A stretch of DNA of 64,000 nt, from assembly GCA_964579505.1 (NCBI GenBank), contig CAZOGC010000010.1, forward strand, positions 1 to 64,000, read 5' to 3'. This DNA is from JAJYSO01 sp964579505 (lineage in GTDB: Bacteria; Bacteroidota; Bacteroidia; Flavobacteriales; Flavobacteriaceae). Positions 55,525 through 64,000 of the stretch are shown here, piece by piece (position 1 is the first letter of the stretch; the number at the start of each line of letters is the position of its first letter). The notes beneath the pieces were generated by a model that was not told the origin of the DNA, did no database searches, and was given only the letters and a program-made list of their open reading frames with translations. A program made the position numbers and the translations under genes.

Positions 55525-55938
55525 ATGATTACAATGGTGAACAGTGATAAATTTGCTACTCGGCTAAAAAAAATAATGGATTACTATGATTTATCGGCCT
55601 CTTCTTTTGCCGATAAAATTGAGGTAGGCCGCTCTTCTATTTCGCATCTTCTTTCGGGAAGAAATAAACCGAGTTTAGACTTTGTAATGAAAGTCTTACA
55701 CACCTTCCCCGAAATAAACTTATATTGGTTAATGAATGGAAAAGGGTATTTTATACACGAAAATGACTCGACTACTCCATTTAAGCCACTAGCAATTGAT
55801 TATAAAAAAAACACAGATGCCGCTGCACATACTATGAGGGGTCACACTTCTACCCCTTCGGCCAACGCTAAAGAAATTAAACGAATTATTATTTTATATA
55901 AGGATGGTAGTTTTGAATCTTTTGAGAATAATCCTTAA
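55525..55938 (+). CDS. XRE-family helix-turn-helix regulator
   Basis: Regulator of 137 residues. The N-terminal 65 residues hold a Cro/C1-type helix-turn-helix (FATRLKKIMDYYDLSASSFADKIEVGRSSISHLLSGRNKPS). The C-terminal half has no recognised sensor domain and is rich in charged residues. The ATG at 55534 is another possible start. It is divergent from the M14 gene, and GTTTAC sites overlap both putative promoters. It is followed 17 bases later by a small lipoprotein gene. No phage or plasmid gene is near, so it is not obviously a phage repressor. Confidence 0.85.
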   Translation: MITMVNSDKFATRLKKIMDYYDLSASSFADKIEVGRSSISHLLSGRNKPSLDFVMKVLHTFPEINLYWLMNGKGYFIHENDSTTPFKPLAIDYKKNTDAAAHTMRGHTSTPSANAKEIKRIIILYKDGSFESFENNP

Positions 55939-55955
55939 ATTTGTCGGAAAAACCC

Positions 55956-56342
55956 ATGAAATCTGTATTTGGCTACGCCCTGCTCTTCGTCTCTTTAACT
56001 GCGTGCTACACGCCTAAAAAAGATTGTAAAAAATATCATACCGGGTCTTTTGAATACCAAGCGCTAATTGATGGGAAGCTGCAAACCGCCAAAATTAAAC
56101 GCACCGATTCTTTTCTTATTGATTATTCACATAAAATTCCCGATACTTCTACGGTAAGGTGGATTAACAACTGTACTTATATAGTTACCAAATATCACCC
56201 CAAAACATTGCAAGATAAACAAGCCTATCAGGTGCGTATTATCACCACAGATAAAGACAGTTATACCTTTGAGTTTTCAAAAGTGGGAGGTACAAAGGCA
56301 AAAACCTTTACCGCAAAACGTATTCCACCTATTACAAAATAA
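55956..56342 (+). CDS. Small lipoprotein of unknown function
   Basis: Protein of 128 residues with lipoprotein leader MKSVFGYALLFVSLTAC and lipobox LTAC. The mature part is basic with cysteines and a likely beta-rich fold (SFEYQALIDGKLQTAKIKRTDSF). The ATG at 55956 begins the leader; an upstream TTG in the same frame is less likely. It is 17 bases after the XRE gene and ends 16 bases before the convergent parC stop. Similar small proteins beside parC are sometimes mislabelled as topoisomerase IV. I do not recognise a function. Confidence 0.72.
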   Translation: MKSVFGYALLFVSLTACYTPKKDCKKYHTGSFEYQALIDGKLQTAKIKRTDSFLIDYSHKIPDTSTVRWINNCTYIVTKYHPKTLQDKQAYQVRIITTDKDSYTFEFSKVGGTKAKTFTAKRIPPITK

Positions 56343-56358
56343 CAGATAGACTACCCTA

Positions 56359-58974
56359 CTAATCTTCTTCCTCTTCAAATAAATTGCCTTGGGTTTCTTT
56401 AGGCTTATCGATTTCTTCTGCTTCTGATTGAATTTCTTCTTCCTCTTCTTCTACAGGCAACGGTTCAAGAAGCGTCAATTGGTTTACTGTTTCTGTGGTT
56501 AGTTGATTTCCCTGTGCAGTAATTCCTTTTATGATTATAAATTCTTCTAGGTTTACCGTTTCATTGGGTTTAGCTGCTTTTCCTCTAGGCTTACGAAATT
56601 CAATTTCAAGCATTGGTCGACGATCTGTAGATACCAACTCCAAATACGAATCTGCATGCGCTGTAATTATCAGTTCTTCTTTATCTTTATTTTCTATCTC
56701 AAATCGTTTAACGAAAAAGCGTTCTTTGCTACCCTCCCAGTACACTGCTGTAATGGGTTTTTTGGGTAGCCATTTTTCCATTACCACATATTCATCATTA
56801 AAGTGTGTGGTTAATTCAGGTACAATTGTTTTTGCTATTCCATCTTGGGTAATTAATAAAATACGGTCATCTCCCTTAAACTCGCCCAAAAATTCGCCGC
56901 GTTCATCAACATTTATGCGTTTTACGGTTTCATCAAACCAAATTTTTCGGGGTTTTAAGGTAGAAACACCTTCTTCTTTCAATTCAATTCGTTTTACCGG
57001 GTGCTTGCTTACCAAATTTCCTTTAACCCCTCTCCCTTTTATAGCAAGATCCGCAAAATCTATCTCAAATTTTAATTTTTTCTTCTTTCCGGTTTGACGT
57101 AAATACACGGTTACCGTTTCAGCCTCTCCATTTGGATTAGCCGAAAAATAAAGCACCTTTGTTCCCGGTTTACCTTTACCTACACTGTATTCGCGATCTC
57201 GTGTAATGGCTGTTACCGCAAAACGTTTCATATATACGTTGCCTTTTTGCCCATCGCGATACATTAAATTGTAAATAGTGCGTTTGTCTTTCTTTTTAAA
57301 AATGGCCACGTGAATAATCTTTTTCCCTATAAAAACCTTATTATCCACTTTCACCACTTTCATAACACCCTCTTCTGTAAAACAAATAATATCATCTATA
57401 TCACTACAATTACCGACATATTCGTCTTTGCGCAACCCGATGCCTATAAACCCTTCTTTACGATTTACATACAGTTTATTATTACGAATAACCACTTTGG
57501 TGGCTACAATATCTTCAAAAGCACGCATTTCTGTCTTGCGCTCACGGCCTTTGCCAAATTCTGTTTTTAGATCTTCAAAATAATGAATAGCATATTCTAC
57601 TAAATGATCTAGATTGTACTGCACCTCTGCTATTTCTCCTTCTAAAGCTTCTATTTTTTGTTGTGCTTTATCTAAATCAAAGCGAGAAATACGCTTGATT
57701 TTTATTTCGGTTAACCGCACAATGTCTTCCGCTGTTACCGGTCTTTTTAAATGTTTAATATGCGGAACCAACCCCTTATCTATGGCTGCAATTACTTCTT
57801 CCCAAGTTTCTTTTTCTTCAATATCGTGATAAATGCGATTTTCTATAAAAATACGCTCTAAAGAAGCAAAATGCCAACGTTCTTGCAACTCGTGCAATTT
57901 TATTTCAAGATCTTGCTTTAAAAGGTCTACCGTATTTTCAGTACTTCGTTTTAGAATTTCTGAAACGCTGATAAACTGGGGTTTATCATCAGAAATAACA
58001 CAACTCAACGGAGAAATAGACTGTTCGCAGTTTGTAAAAGCATACAACGCATCTATGGTCTTATCTGGAGAAATATTATGGGGCAAATGAATGAGAATCT
58101 CTACCTTTTTTGCCGTGTTGTCTTCTATATGCTTAACCTTTATTTTTCCTTTATCGTTGGCTTTTAAAATAGAATCAATCAAAGAGGCCGTGGTGGTGCC
58201 ATAAGGAATTTCGGTAATGGCCAACACATCTTTTTCGTGCTGTTCTATTTTAGCACGTACACGCACTTTACCGCCACGCATACCGTCTTTATAGTTGCTA
58301 ACATCCATAATACCGCCGGTAGGAAAATCGGGGTATAGCTTAAAACGTTTTCCTTGCAAGTGTTTAATAGAGGCGTCTATGAGTTCTATAAAATTGTGTG
58401 GTAAAATTTTAGTACTCAACCCTACGGCAATTCCTTCTACTCCCTGTGCCAAAAGCAATGGAAACATAACCGGCAAGTCAATAGGTTCTTTTTTACGTCC
58501 ATCATACGAGAGTTGCCAATCGGTAATTTTAGGATTAAAAACCACCCGCAATGCAAACTTAGACAGGCGTGCTTCTATATATCGTGAAGCGGCAGCTCTA
58601 TCTCCCGTAAAAATATTTCCCCAGTTTCCTTGAGTGTCTATCAATAAATCTTTTTGCCCTAACTGCACAATGGCATCGCCTATACTGGCATCACCATGAG
58701 GGTGATACTGCATGGTGTGCCCCACAATGTTTGCCACTTTGTTGTAGCGCCCATCGTCTAACTCTTTCATGGCGTGCATAATGCGCCGCTGAACAGGTTT
58801 AAAGCCGTCTTTTATAGCCGGTACTGCTCGTTCTAGAATTACATATGAGGCATAATCAAGAAACCAATCTTGATACATGCCGGTAATCTTTGTTAAGGTT
58901 TCTCGGGGCTGTGCTGCCCCTTCATTATTAGTTGTTTCGTTTTCTGAACCTTCGTTATGCGTTGCTTCGCTCAT
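56359..58974 (-). CDS. parC: DNA topoisomerase IV subunit A
   Basis: Protein of 871 residues. Active tyrosine is Y132 in ASRYIEARL. The quinolone region is HPHGDASIGD, without the S-S-V-Y-D of GyrA. There is no GyrA box, which separates it from the gyrA at 13-15.5 kb. Both termini are acidic (an E/N-rich start and a tail ending in EEEED-like residues). It decatenates sister chromosomes with ParE, whose gene precedes it by 39 bases on the same strand, so the two form an operon with parE first. Confidence 0.95.
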   Translation of the reverse strand: MSEATHNEGSENETTNNEGAAQPRETLTKITGMYQDWFLDYASYVILERAVPAIKDGFKPVQRRIMHAMKELDDGRYNKVANIVGHTMQYHPHGDASIGDAIVQLGQKDLLIDTQGNWGNIFTGDRAAASRYIEARLSKFALRVVFNPKITDWQLSYDGRKKEPIDLPVMFPLLLAQGVEGIAVGLSTKILPHNFIELIDASIKHLQGKRFKLYPDFPTGGIMDVSNYKDGMRGGKVRVRAKIEQHEKDVLAITEIPYGTTTASLIDSILKANDKGKIKVKHIEDNTAKKVEILIHLPHNISPDKTIDALYAFTNCEQSISPLSCVISDDKPQFISVSEILKRSTENTVDLLKQDLEIKLHELQERWHFASLERIFIENRIYHDIEEKETWEEVIAAIDKGLVPHIKHLKRPVTAEDIVRLTEIKIKRISRFDLDKAQQKIEALEGEIAEVQYNLDHLVEYAIHYFEDLKTEFGKGRERKTEMRAFEDIVATKVVIRNNKLYVNRKEGFIGIGLRKDEYVGNCSDIDDIICFTEEGVMKVVKVDNKVFIGKKIIHVAIFKKKDKRTIYNLMYRDGQKGNVYMKRFAVTAITRDREYSVGKGKPGTKVLYFSANPNGEAETVTVYLRQTGKKKKLKFEIDFADLAIKGRGVKGNLVSKHPVKRIELKEEGVSTLKPRKIWFDETVKRINVDERGEFLGEFKGDDRILLITQDGIAKTIVPELTTHFNDEYVVMEKWLPKKPITAVYWEGSKERFFVKRFEIENKDKEELIITAHADSYLELVSTDRRPMLEIEFRKPRGKAAKPNETVNLEEFIIIKGITAQGNQLTTETVNQLTLLEPLPVEEEEEEIQSEAEEIDKPKETQGNLFEEEED

Positions 58975-59013
58975 CTATATTGTAACGTTTAAACCGCGTT
59001 TATGATTTTTATT

Positions 59014-60873
59014 TTATGCCACTTCTTCTTCGCGAATCGTATCTAATTCTGTGCGTAAGTTTTCAATGATAAATTCCTGCCTGTCGCGTGTGTTTTTACC
59101 CATATAAAAACGCAACATTTGTTCTATTCCCATCTCCTTGTCTAACATAACCGGATCTAGGCGAATATCTTCTCCAATAAAATGAGAAAATTCTTCCGGA
59201 GAGATTTCTCCCAATCCTTTAAAGCGTGTAATTTCCGGTTTTCCACTTAATTTTTGAATGGCTTGTTGTTTTTCTTCTTCTGAATAACAATAATAGGTTT
59301 CTTTTTTGTTGCGTACCCTAAACAATGGGGTTTGCAATATATACAAATGTCCCTCTTTTATCAACTCAGGAAAAAACTGCAAGAAAAAGGTAATGAGCAA
59401 CAACCGTATGTGCATGCCATCTACATCTGCATCGGTAGCAATAACAATGTTGTTATACCGCAAATCTTCAATAGAATCTTCTATGTTGAGAGCTGCTTGC
59501 AACAGGTTAAATTCTTCATTTTCATAGACTATTTTTTTGGTTAGCCCATAGCTGTTTAAGGGTTTTCCTTTTAAGCTGAATACGGCTTGTGTTTTCACAT
59601 CGCGCGATTTGGTGATACTTCCACTAGCCGAATCGCCCTCGGTAATAAACAAGGTACTTTCTAAATGCCGATCTTTTTTTGTATCGCCTAAATGAATGCG
59701 GCAATCGCGTAATTTTTTATTGTGTAAACTCGCTTTTTTAGCTCGTTTACGCGCCAGTTTCCGAATGCCCGATAAATCTTTTCGCTCGCGCTCTGCCGCT
59801 AATATTTTTCGTTGCAATTTTTCAGCCGTTTCTTCATTGCGATGTAAATAATTGTCAAGATTTCGTTTAATAAAATCAGTTATGTACGTACGCACGGTGG
59901 GTAACCCATCTCCCATCTCTGTAGAGCCTAGTTTGGTTTTTGTCTGACTTTCAAAAACAGGTTCCATAACCTTTAAGCTTACGGCTGCTACAATAGATTT
60001 TCGAATATCGTTGGTGTTATAATTTTTATCGTAAAATTCGCGCACTGTTTTTACCAAGGCTTCGCGAAAAGCATTTTGATGGGTTCCTCCTTGAGTAGTA
60101 TGTTGCCCGTTTACAAAAGAGTGATATTCTTCGCTGTACTGGGTTTTGTTGTAGGTCAGGGCCACCTCAATATCTTCGCCTCGCAAATGAATAATAGGAA
60201 AAAGACGTTCTTCTTCTACAATGGTCTCTGCTAATAAATCTTTAAGTCCATTTTCTGAATGATAGCGTTCACCATTAAAATCTATGGTCAACCCCGGGTT
60301 GAGGTACACATAGTTTTTTAGCAGCTTTTCTACATACTCGTGCCGAAATTTATAATTTTTAAATATAGTTTCATCAGGAATAAAAGTAACCTTAGTTCCT
60401 TTTCGTCTTGTCGTTTCTTCTAATCGTTCTTCATTTTTAAAAACTCCGCGTTCAAATTCAGCTGAAACCGATTTACCATCTCGGGTAGATTCTACTCTAA
60501 AATAAGTAGACAAGGCATTTACAGCTTTGGTACCTACTCCATTTAATCCTACCGATTTTTTAAAAGCTCGGGTGTCGTATTTCCCTCCGGTATTCATTTT
60601 AGAAACGACTTCTACCACTTTACCTAACGGAATACCCCGGCCGTAATCGCGTACAATAACACGTTGTCCGTGAATAGAAACCTCAATATTTTTGCCGGCT
60701 CCCATCACAAACTCATCAATAGAGTTATCAATTACTTCTTTTAATAAAACATAAATACCGTCATCTGCACTAGACCCATCTCCCAATTTTCCTACATACA
60801 TACCCGGACGTATTCGGATATGTTCTTTCCAATCTAACGAGCGAATATTTTCCTCGGTGTACTTTGTTGCCAT
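59014..60873 (-). CDS. parE: DNA topoisomerase IV subunit B
   Basis: ATPase subunit of 619 residues. The GHKL ATPase has ELLKEVIDNS-like EVIDNSIDEF, DYGRGIPLG and GVGTKAVNAL. The Toprim metal-binding part has EGDSASG and DADVDG. Length is typical for ParE and shorter than GyrB, which usually carries an insert. It is the first gene of the parE-parC operon. TATATTTG (60918-60911) is a possible -7 element with a TTG at a rather long distance. Confidence 0.95.
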   Translation of the reverse strand: MATKYTEENIRSLDWKEHIRIRPGMYVGKLGDGSSADDGIYVLLKEVIDNSIDEFVMGAGKNIEVSIHGQRVIVRDYGRGIPLGKVVEVVSKMNTGGKYDTRAFKKSVGLNGVGTKAVNALSTYFRVESTRDGKSVSAEFERGVFKNEERLEETTRRKGTKVTFIPDETIFKNYKFRHEYVEKLLKNYVYLNPGLTIDFNGERYHSENGLKDLLAETIVEEERLFPIIHLRGEDIEVALTYNKTQYSEEYHSFVNGQHTTQGGTHQNAFREALVKTVREFYDKNYNTNDIRKSIVAAVSLKVMEPVFESQTKTKLGSTEMGDGLPTVRTYITDFIKRNLDNYLHRNEETAEKLQRKILAAERERKDLSGIRKLARKRAKKASLHNKKLRDCRIHLGDTKKDRHLESTLFITEGDSASGSITKSRDVKTQAVFSLKGKPLNSYGLTKKIVYENEEFNLLQAALNIEDSIEDLRYNNIVIATDADVDGMHIRLLLITFFLQFFPELIKEGHLYILQTPLFRVRNKKETYYCYSEEEKQQAIQKLSGKPEITRFKGLGEISPEEFSHFIGEDIRLDPVMLDKEMGIEQMLRFYMGKNTRDRQEFIIENLRTELDTIREEEVA

Positions 60874-60936
60874 AAATTTTTGATAAAACCCTAATATAAG
60901 AGGATTCGGACAAATATAAAAAGAGTTTAAAGAAGT

Positions 60937-60957
60937 TTATCCACAAAGTTATCCTCA
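60937..60957. promoter_or_regulatory. Two DnaA-box-like sequences upstream of parE
   Basis: TTATCCACA at 60937-60945 equals the E. coli DnaA box, and TTATCCTCA at 60949-60957 differs by one base, 12 bases further on. They lie just upstream of the candidate parE promoter. No replication-origin genes are near, so they could be control sites or chance matches. Confidence 0.3.
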
Positions 60958-60968
60958 AATCACATTTT

Positions 60969-61904
60969 TTAGAAGAAAGGAGAAACACCTTTGGTTTTGA
61001 TTGGTGGGTTTAACTCAAATCGGATAAAAATTTCGTGGGTGCCATTGTTGTAGTGAGATAAGGCCGTGGTAGCATAATCGTACGCATATCCCACCAGAAT
61101 ATTATCGTTTATTTTAAACCCGGCCATACCACTTACGGAAGCGCTAAACCTATAGTTTACTCCTAATGCCAATCGCTGATATAAAATAGTGTTCAGTGAC
61201 ACGTCTACCGACAAAGGGCCCCCTGAAACGGCTTTTACCAGTGCTGCCGGTTTCAAATTTACTTGATCGTTGAGTTTAAACAGGTACCCGCCAATAAAAT
61301 ACAAATGCATTTTTCTTCTCGCTACAGAAACTTGCATATCATTATATACTTTGGTTTCTAACAAATTGGGAGTAGAAATTCCCACAAACCACTTATGGGT
61401 GTAAAAATAAGCACCTACCCCCAGTACCGGCATAAAATGATCAGACACATCTAAATTGAGTCCGTTAGGGTCGTAAATGTTTAATTTAGTAGGATCTATA
61501 CTCAGGGTTGTAAAACCTCCTTTTAGTCCAAAGGCCATATAAAATCCCGCTTCAAATGGAATAACGTACGAAAAATTAGCGGCTACTTTATTAAAAACAG
61601 AAGGCCCTAGCTCATCATTTATAAATTCGACCCCCAGCCCCACTTGCCGACTCTCTCCTACCGGAGAACTAGCTGATAGGTTTAGGGTTTTTGGGGCGCC
61701 CGGAAAGCCAACCCACTGATTGCGGTATAAGGCCAATACACTTAACCGACCACGGGATCCTGTATAAGCCGGATTTACACTCATGGTGTTGTATATATAC
61801 TGCGTGTATTGTGAGTCTTGTTGTGCCCTTGCGTTTATGCAAAAAAATGGTTCTATCAACAAAAGCAATAGAAAAGAAAAACGGTATAGTCGGACTATTT
61901 TCAT
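60969..61904 (-). CDS. PorP/SprF-family type IX secretion membrane protein
   Basis: Protein of 311 residues with a signal peptide ending near ARAQQ. Family marks: QDSQYTQYIYNTMSVNPAYTGSRG at the mature N-terminus and alternating beta strands ending in IFIRFEL, typical of PorP/SprF outer-membrane barrels. These proteins work with a partner that carries a type B (CHU_C) C-terminal domain. The ATG at 61904 is used; a TTG two codons upstream is less likely. The gene starts 2 bases after the stop of exactly such a partner. Confidence 0.93.
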   Translation of the reverse strand: MKIVRLYRFSFLLLLLIEPFFCINARAQQDSQYTQYIYNTMSVNPAYTGSRGRLSVLALYRNQWVGFPGAPKTLNLSASSPVGESRQVGLGVEFINDELGPSVFNKVAANFSYVIPFEAGFYMAFGLKGGFTTLSIDPTKLNIYDPNGLNLDVSDHFMPVLGVGAYFYTHKWFVGISTPNLLETKVYNDMQVSVARRKMHLYFIGGYLFKLNDQVNLKPAALVKAVSGGPLSVDVSLNTILYQRLALGVNYRFSASVSGMAGFKINDNILVGYAYDYATTALSHYNNGTHEIFIRFELNPPIKTKGVSPFF

Positions 61905-61906
61905 AA

Positions 61907-63205
61907 TCAATTTCCCTTAATATATACAAACCCCACTTTGTGCTTACGTTGCAGTTTTGCCCCTGCATTATACTGGTAAGTAATGATATAGTAGTACGTT
62001 CCCGTTGGTAGATGATCACCGGAGTTAATGGTTAACCTTCCACTAGAATATCCACTAAAAACATCGCCTGAAGGACCATAATGATTCGTTTCAAAAACTT
62101 TTACCCCCCAACGGTTAAACACTTTTACATTTAAAATTTTAGCACAACTAGACTGTATGCGCATATACGTGTTGTCTGTAGCACCGGAAACATCTATAAG
62201 ATTGTACACCACAATCGGGCAATGCACGTGATCAGAGGTAATAGCCAGCGTAAACACTCCCACTTTTTTTACGGCAGCCGTTATCGTTTGTTGTTGTAGG
62301 TTTAGCGTTCCCCCTTCGTTTATCCATTTTTGTTGTTGTACGTCCCAACGCGCAATTACCAATGTGCTGTCTGTTGCAGCCTGCATAAAAGGAGGCGGTG
62401 TAGTTACATGGCGGTAAGAAAGCGTTACCGGCAACGGGTTTTGTATTTTCTGATTACGGTTAATCGTCCAATACTCTCGGTTATCAATTTGGGTGATATC
62501 AATTCCTTTTTGGGATAGTGGATATTGAAAATTTGGATTTTTATGGTAGTAGGTGGTAGTGAAAATTGAAGATATTCCGGAAGCGCCGGTTCCCGCTTGT
62601 CTATAAAAACCATCGGCTCCTATAGGATATACAAACGCAGCGTTCCCCACCTTTCTCACAGCTCCATCTATAAAGCTGTGGTCTGAAACATTTGTTGCTG
62701 TAGCCAATTTTTCAAAAATAAGGAGCCCCCCATAAGCTCTGTTGTTAACAATGCCATGGTTAAATTGTACCGCTCCATCTACATCAAATATAGCGTTGAG
62801 TTGAAAGGGTGAAAATCCGGGATTATTAAAAATTATTTTGTTGAAAAAAAGAGGTTTACTGCCGCTAAACTTTTGAAGTGTATCTCCGTCAAAAAAAGCG
62901 AGTGCTTGTCCGCCAGTATGCCCAAAAAAATAATTGAAGACACCATTATTAAGCAGGTTTTGTTGAAAGTGTGCCTGCCCATCATTGTAAAAGGAAGCAC
63001 CGGAAGCATTGTTTACATCTGCAAAAAAGTAAGCGGTACCATCGTTGTGAAACACGGCGTGATTCTCATTATAAAAATGTGCGTGAGCAGAATAAAGCGT
63101 TCCGTGATTTAGGAAAGCTTTTCCTTTGTTTACAATCTGCGCCCATGCCCCGGTAGAACAAATAAGAAACCCTAAGAGGATGCTATGTAAAATGCTTTTT
63201 TTCAC
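61907..63205 (-). CDS. Secreted protein with type B T9SS sorting domain (CHU_C)
   Basis: Protein of 432 residues with signal peptide MKKSILHSILLGFLICSTGAWAQ and a C-terminal gliding-motility-associated/CHU_C domain of about 90 residues (VKVFNRWGVKVFE, then LPTGTYYYIITYQYN). That domain directs export by type IX secretion and surface attachment. The N-terminal 100 residues repeat NxG/NDG-type turns (FLNHGTLYSA, FHNDGTAYF, FYNDGQAHF), suggesting a beta-helix. The start codon is GTG at 63205, directly at the leader. It is 2 bases before the porP/sprF-like gene, its likely secretion partner. Confidence 0.9.
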   Translation of the reverse strand: MKKSILHSILLGFLICSTGAWAQIVNKGKAFLNHGTLYSAHAHFYNENHAVFHNDGTAYFFADVNNASGASFYNDGQAHFQQNLLNNGVFNYFFGHTGGQALAFFDGDTLQKFSGSKPLFFNKIIFNNPGFSPFQLNAIFDVDGAVQFNHGIVNNRAYGGLLIFEKLATATNVSDHSFIDGAVRKVGNAAFVYPIGADGFYRQAGTGASGISSIFTTTYYHKNPNFQYPLSQKGIDITQIDNREYWTINRNQKIQNPLPVTLSYRHVTTPPPFMQAATDSTLVIARWDVQQQKWINEGGTLNLQQQTITAAVKKVGVFTLAITSDHVHCPIVVYNLIDVSGATDNTYMRIQSSCAKILNVKVFNRWGVKVFETNHYGPSGDVFSGYSSGRLTINSGDHLPTGTYYYIITYQYNAGAKLQRKHKVGFVYIKGN

Positions 63206-63243
63206 GTAAGTGTTTTTAGTTATTGCCTTGCCCCACTTTGTTT

Positions 63244-63320
63244 GTTCCTCGACTCCGCTCGGAAGGACAAAGTGATACTCGTTACTGTTGCACAGTTCAT
63301 TCCGAGCGGAGTCGAGGAAC
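63244..63320. repeat. 21-bp perfect inverted repeat, REP-like
   Basis: The arm at 63244-63264 (beginning GTTCCTCGACTCCGC) and its exact complement at 63300-63320 flank a 35-base spacer. The arms are much more GC-rich than the neighbourhood. Similar GACTCCGCTCGGAA stretches recur in many Bacteroidota intergenic regions as I remember them. It lies between two genes of the same strand and has no reading frame. It is probably an interspersed repeat element and may also act as a transcript hairpin. Confidence 0.6.
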
Positions 63321-63358
63321 TATTTTATTTATTCTTATCACGCTTTATCATGTTGATT

Positions 63359-64000
63359 TTACTTACTTGTCGAGGAATTATTTACCAACTGTTTTACTGT
63401 TTTTTCTATCTTATCTAATCGTTTTTGTAGTTGTACATTTTTTTGTTGCAATGCCGTAACCTTGGTTTGCAAGGCATTTATGGTGTCGTGTTGCTGAATG
63501 GTATAAAGGTATAATTCTTCTATTTTTTCTAACGATTTAACCGACAAACGAGTTATATTAAACTCATACCCACCGTCTTTGGCGCGGTTTAATGCCCAAG
63601 CCGGTAAAATGCCCGGCAGGTGCTTATACTTCTTAATAAAGCTTTTTACGGTGTTTAAGCTTTTAAATTGATACCCCGTTTTTTGAACCGACTCCTCCCC
63701 AAAATAATCTTTAAAAACATAGTCAGGATACGAAATACCTTTGGTGGTAATTGTACCATCAACCCGTAGTTTTTCATGAGGATCGTCGACTCTAGTTCCC
63801 AGCAAAATTACATTAAGACCTAATAGATCAAGAGTAGCTTTGACCACCGATGCAAATGCCGGGTTACTCGGTTGTGTAACCCCAATACCAACCCACCCGT
63901 TCTCTAAAACGGTAAGGGCATTGTCGGGAGTGGTAGCCGTTCCATTACCCACAGCAAACAAGGCATTGGTTACATTTTTATTATACCGGCCCACCACGGT
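63359..64000 (-). CDS. Fibre-chaperone-like surface protein, 5' part beyond the window
   Basis: The C-terminal 214 residues or so of a longer protein, read off the right edge. The visible stretch carries GRYNKNVTNALFAVGNGT and NALTVLENGWVGIGV, then ITTKGISYPDYVFKDYF, FKSLNTVKSFIKKYKHLPGI, and a C-terminal coiled coil with heptad-like QLQKRLDKIEKTVKQL. This is the pattern of Bacteroidota tail-fibre/S74-chaperone-like C-termini on large surface proteins. The apparent GTG start at 63997 is an artefact of the window edge. It is upstream of the type IX secretion pair on the same strand. Not a phage gene by context. Confidence 0.7.
   Translation of the reverse strand, partial: TVVGRYNKNVTNALFAVGNGTATTPDNALTVLENGWVGIGVTQPSNPAFASVVKATLDLLGLNVILLGTRVDDPHEKLRVDGTITTKGISYPDYVFKDYFGEESVQKTGYQFKSLNTVKSFIKKYKHLPGILPAWALNRAKDGGYEFNITRLSVKSLEKIEELYLYTIQQHDTINALQTKVTALQQKNVQLQKRLDKIEKTVKQLVNNSSTSK

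Noticed and set aside
56531..57097. 188-codon plus-strand frame inside parC
   Set aside because: Antisense to the conserved ParC C-terminal domain; serine-rich shadow.
60937..60957. Replication origin
   Set aside because: Only two DnaA-like boxes, no dnaA or other origin genes, and no box cluster.
61905..61910. 4-base overlap between the sorting-domain gene and the PorP/SprF gene
   Set aside because: The apparent overlap depends on a TTG start. The ATG at 61904 leaves a 2-base gap instead.
63359..64000. Prophage tail fibre
   Set aside because: No other phage gene in the window; fibre-chaperone-like ends are common on surface proteins of this phylum.
1..64000. CRISPR arrays, tRNA or rRNA genes
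   Set aside because: No regularly spaced repeats and no tRNA T-loop or rRNA core sequences were found in intergenic DNA.

Overview
The window comes from a member of the Bacteroidota, most likely class Flavobacteriia. The evidence is low-GC DNA, almost no Shine-Dalgarno sequences, several promoters of the TTG-N18-22-TAnnTTTG type, a type IX secretion pair (a PorP/SprF-like protein beside a CHU_C-type type B sorting-domain protein), bacillithiol genes (bshC, ytxJ), and an arginine cluster headed by a GNAT protein. It looks like ordinary chromosome. I found no tRNA, rRNA, CRISPR array, insertion sequence or prophage. One structural RNA gene, RNase P RNA (rnpB), lies on the minus strand near 11.3-11.6 kb.

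Layout. 1-3.9 kb: arginine operon read leftwards (GNAT, argG, argC, argD, start of argF') with overlapping ends. 3.9-4.7 kb: gene-free stretch holding inverted-repeat elements. 4.7-8.3 kb: wza-like and wzc-like polysaccharide export genes, then ytxJ. 8.6-18.3 kb: clpB, rnpB, a TPR gene, gyrA and clpC. 18.4-21.7 kb: bshC followed by an M1 aminopeptidase. 21.9-27.3 kb: a two-domain transferase fusion, a Kdo-kinase-like gene, tsaC, cca and a PRiA4_ORF3-like gene. 27.4-33.6 kb: YceI, a membrane protein, a phenylacetate-type trio (paaZ, enoyl-CoA hydratase, paaY) and a nitrobindin-like protein. 33.7-37.5 kb: galE, then a sulfur operon (TauE, MBL-rhodanese, rhodanese). 37.6-43.4 kb: rluD and a PASTA protein, divergent from ddl, coaD, a small membrane protein, an aminotransferase and murB. 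43.5-48.8 kb: lplA, a 7TM-HD phosphodiesterase, thiolase and an NlpC/P60 hydrolase. 48.9-56.3 kb: a thioredoxin-like lipoprotein without CxxC, an ABC-F ATPase, a cysteine/cystathionine synthase, an Lrp regulator, an M14 peptidase divergent from an XRE regulator, and a small lipoprotein. 56.4-64 kb: parC and parE, then a type IX secretion pair and a truncated fibre-chaperone-like gene.

How the genes connect. Envelope work dominates: capsule or exopolysaccharide export, LPS-core-like transfer and phosphorylation, peptidoglycan precursors (ddl, murB) and a cell-wall hydrolase. Thiol and sulfur chemistry recurs through bacillithiol synthesis, the YtxJ redoxin, persulfide/sulfite handling and cysteine or cystathionine synthesis. 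DNA topology is complete except for GyrB (GyrA, ParC, ParE), and two Hsp100 machines (ClpB, ClpC) flank gyrA.

I found no wholly new multi-gene system. The most interesting signals are the fused glycerophosphotransferase-like/GT2 protein, the PaaZ-DinB fusion, a strong Shine-Dalgarno before clpC, the repeated GTTTAC motifs between the M14 and XRE genes, two inverted-repeat elements, and the cysteine-rich tail of the arginine-cluster GNAT protein.
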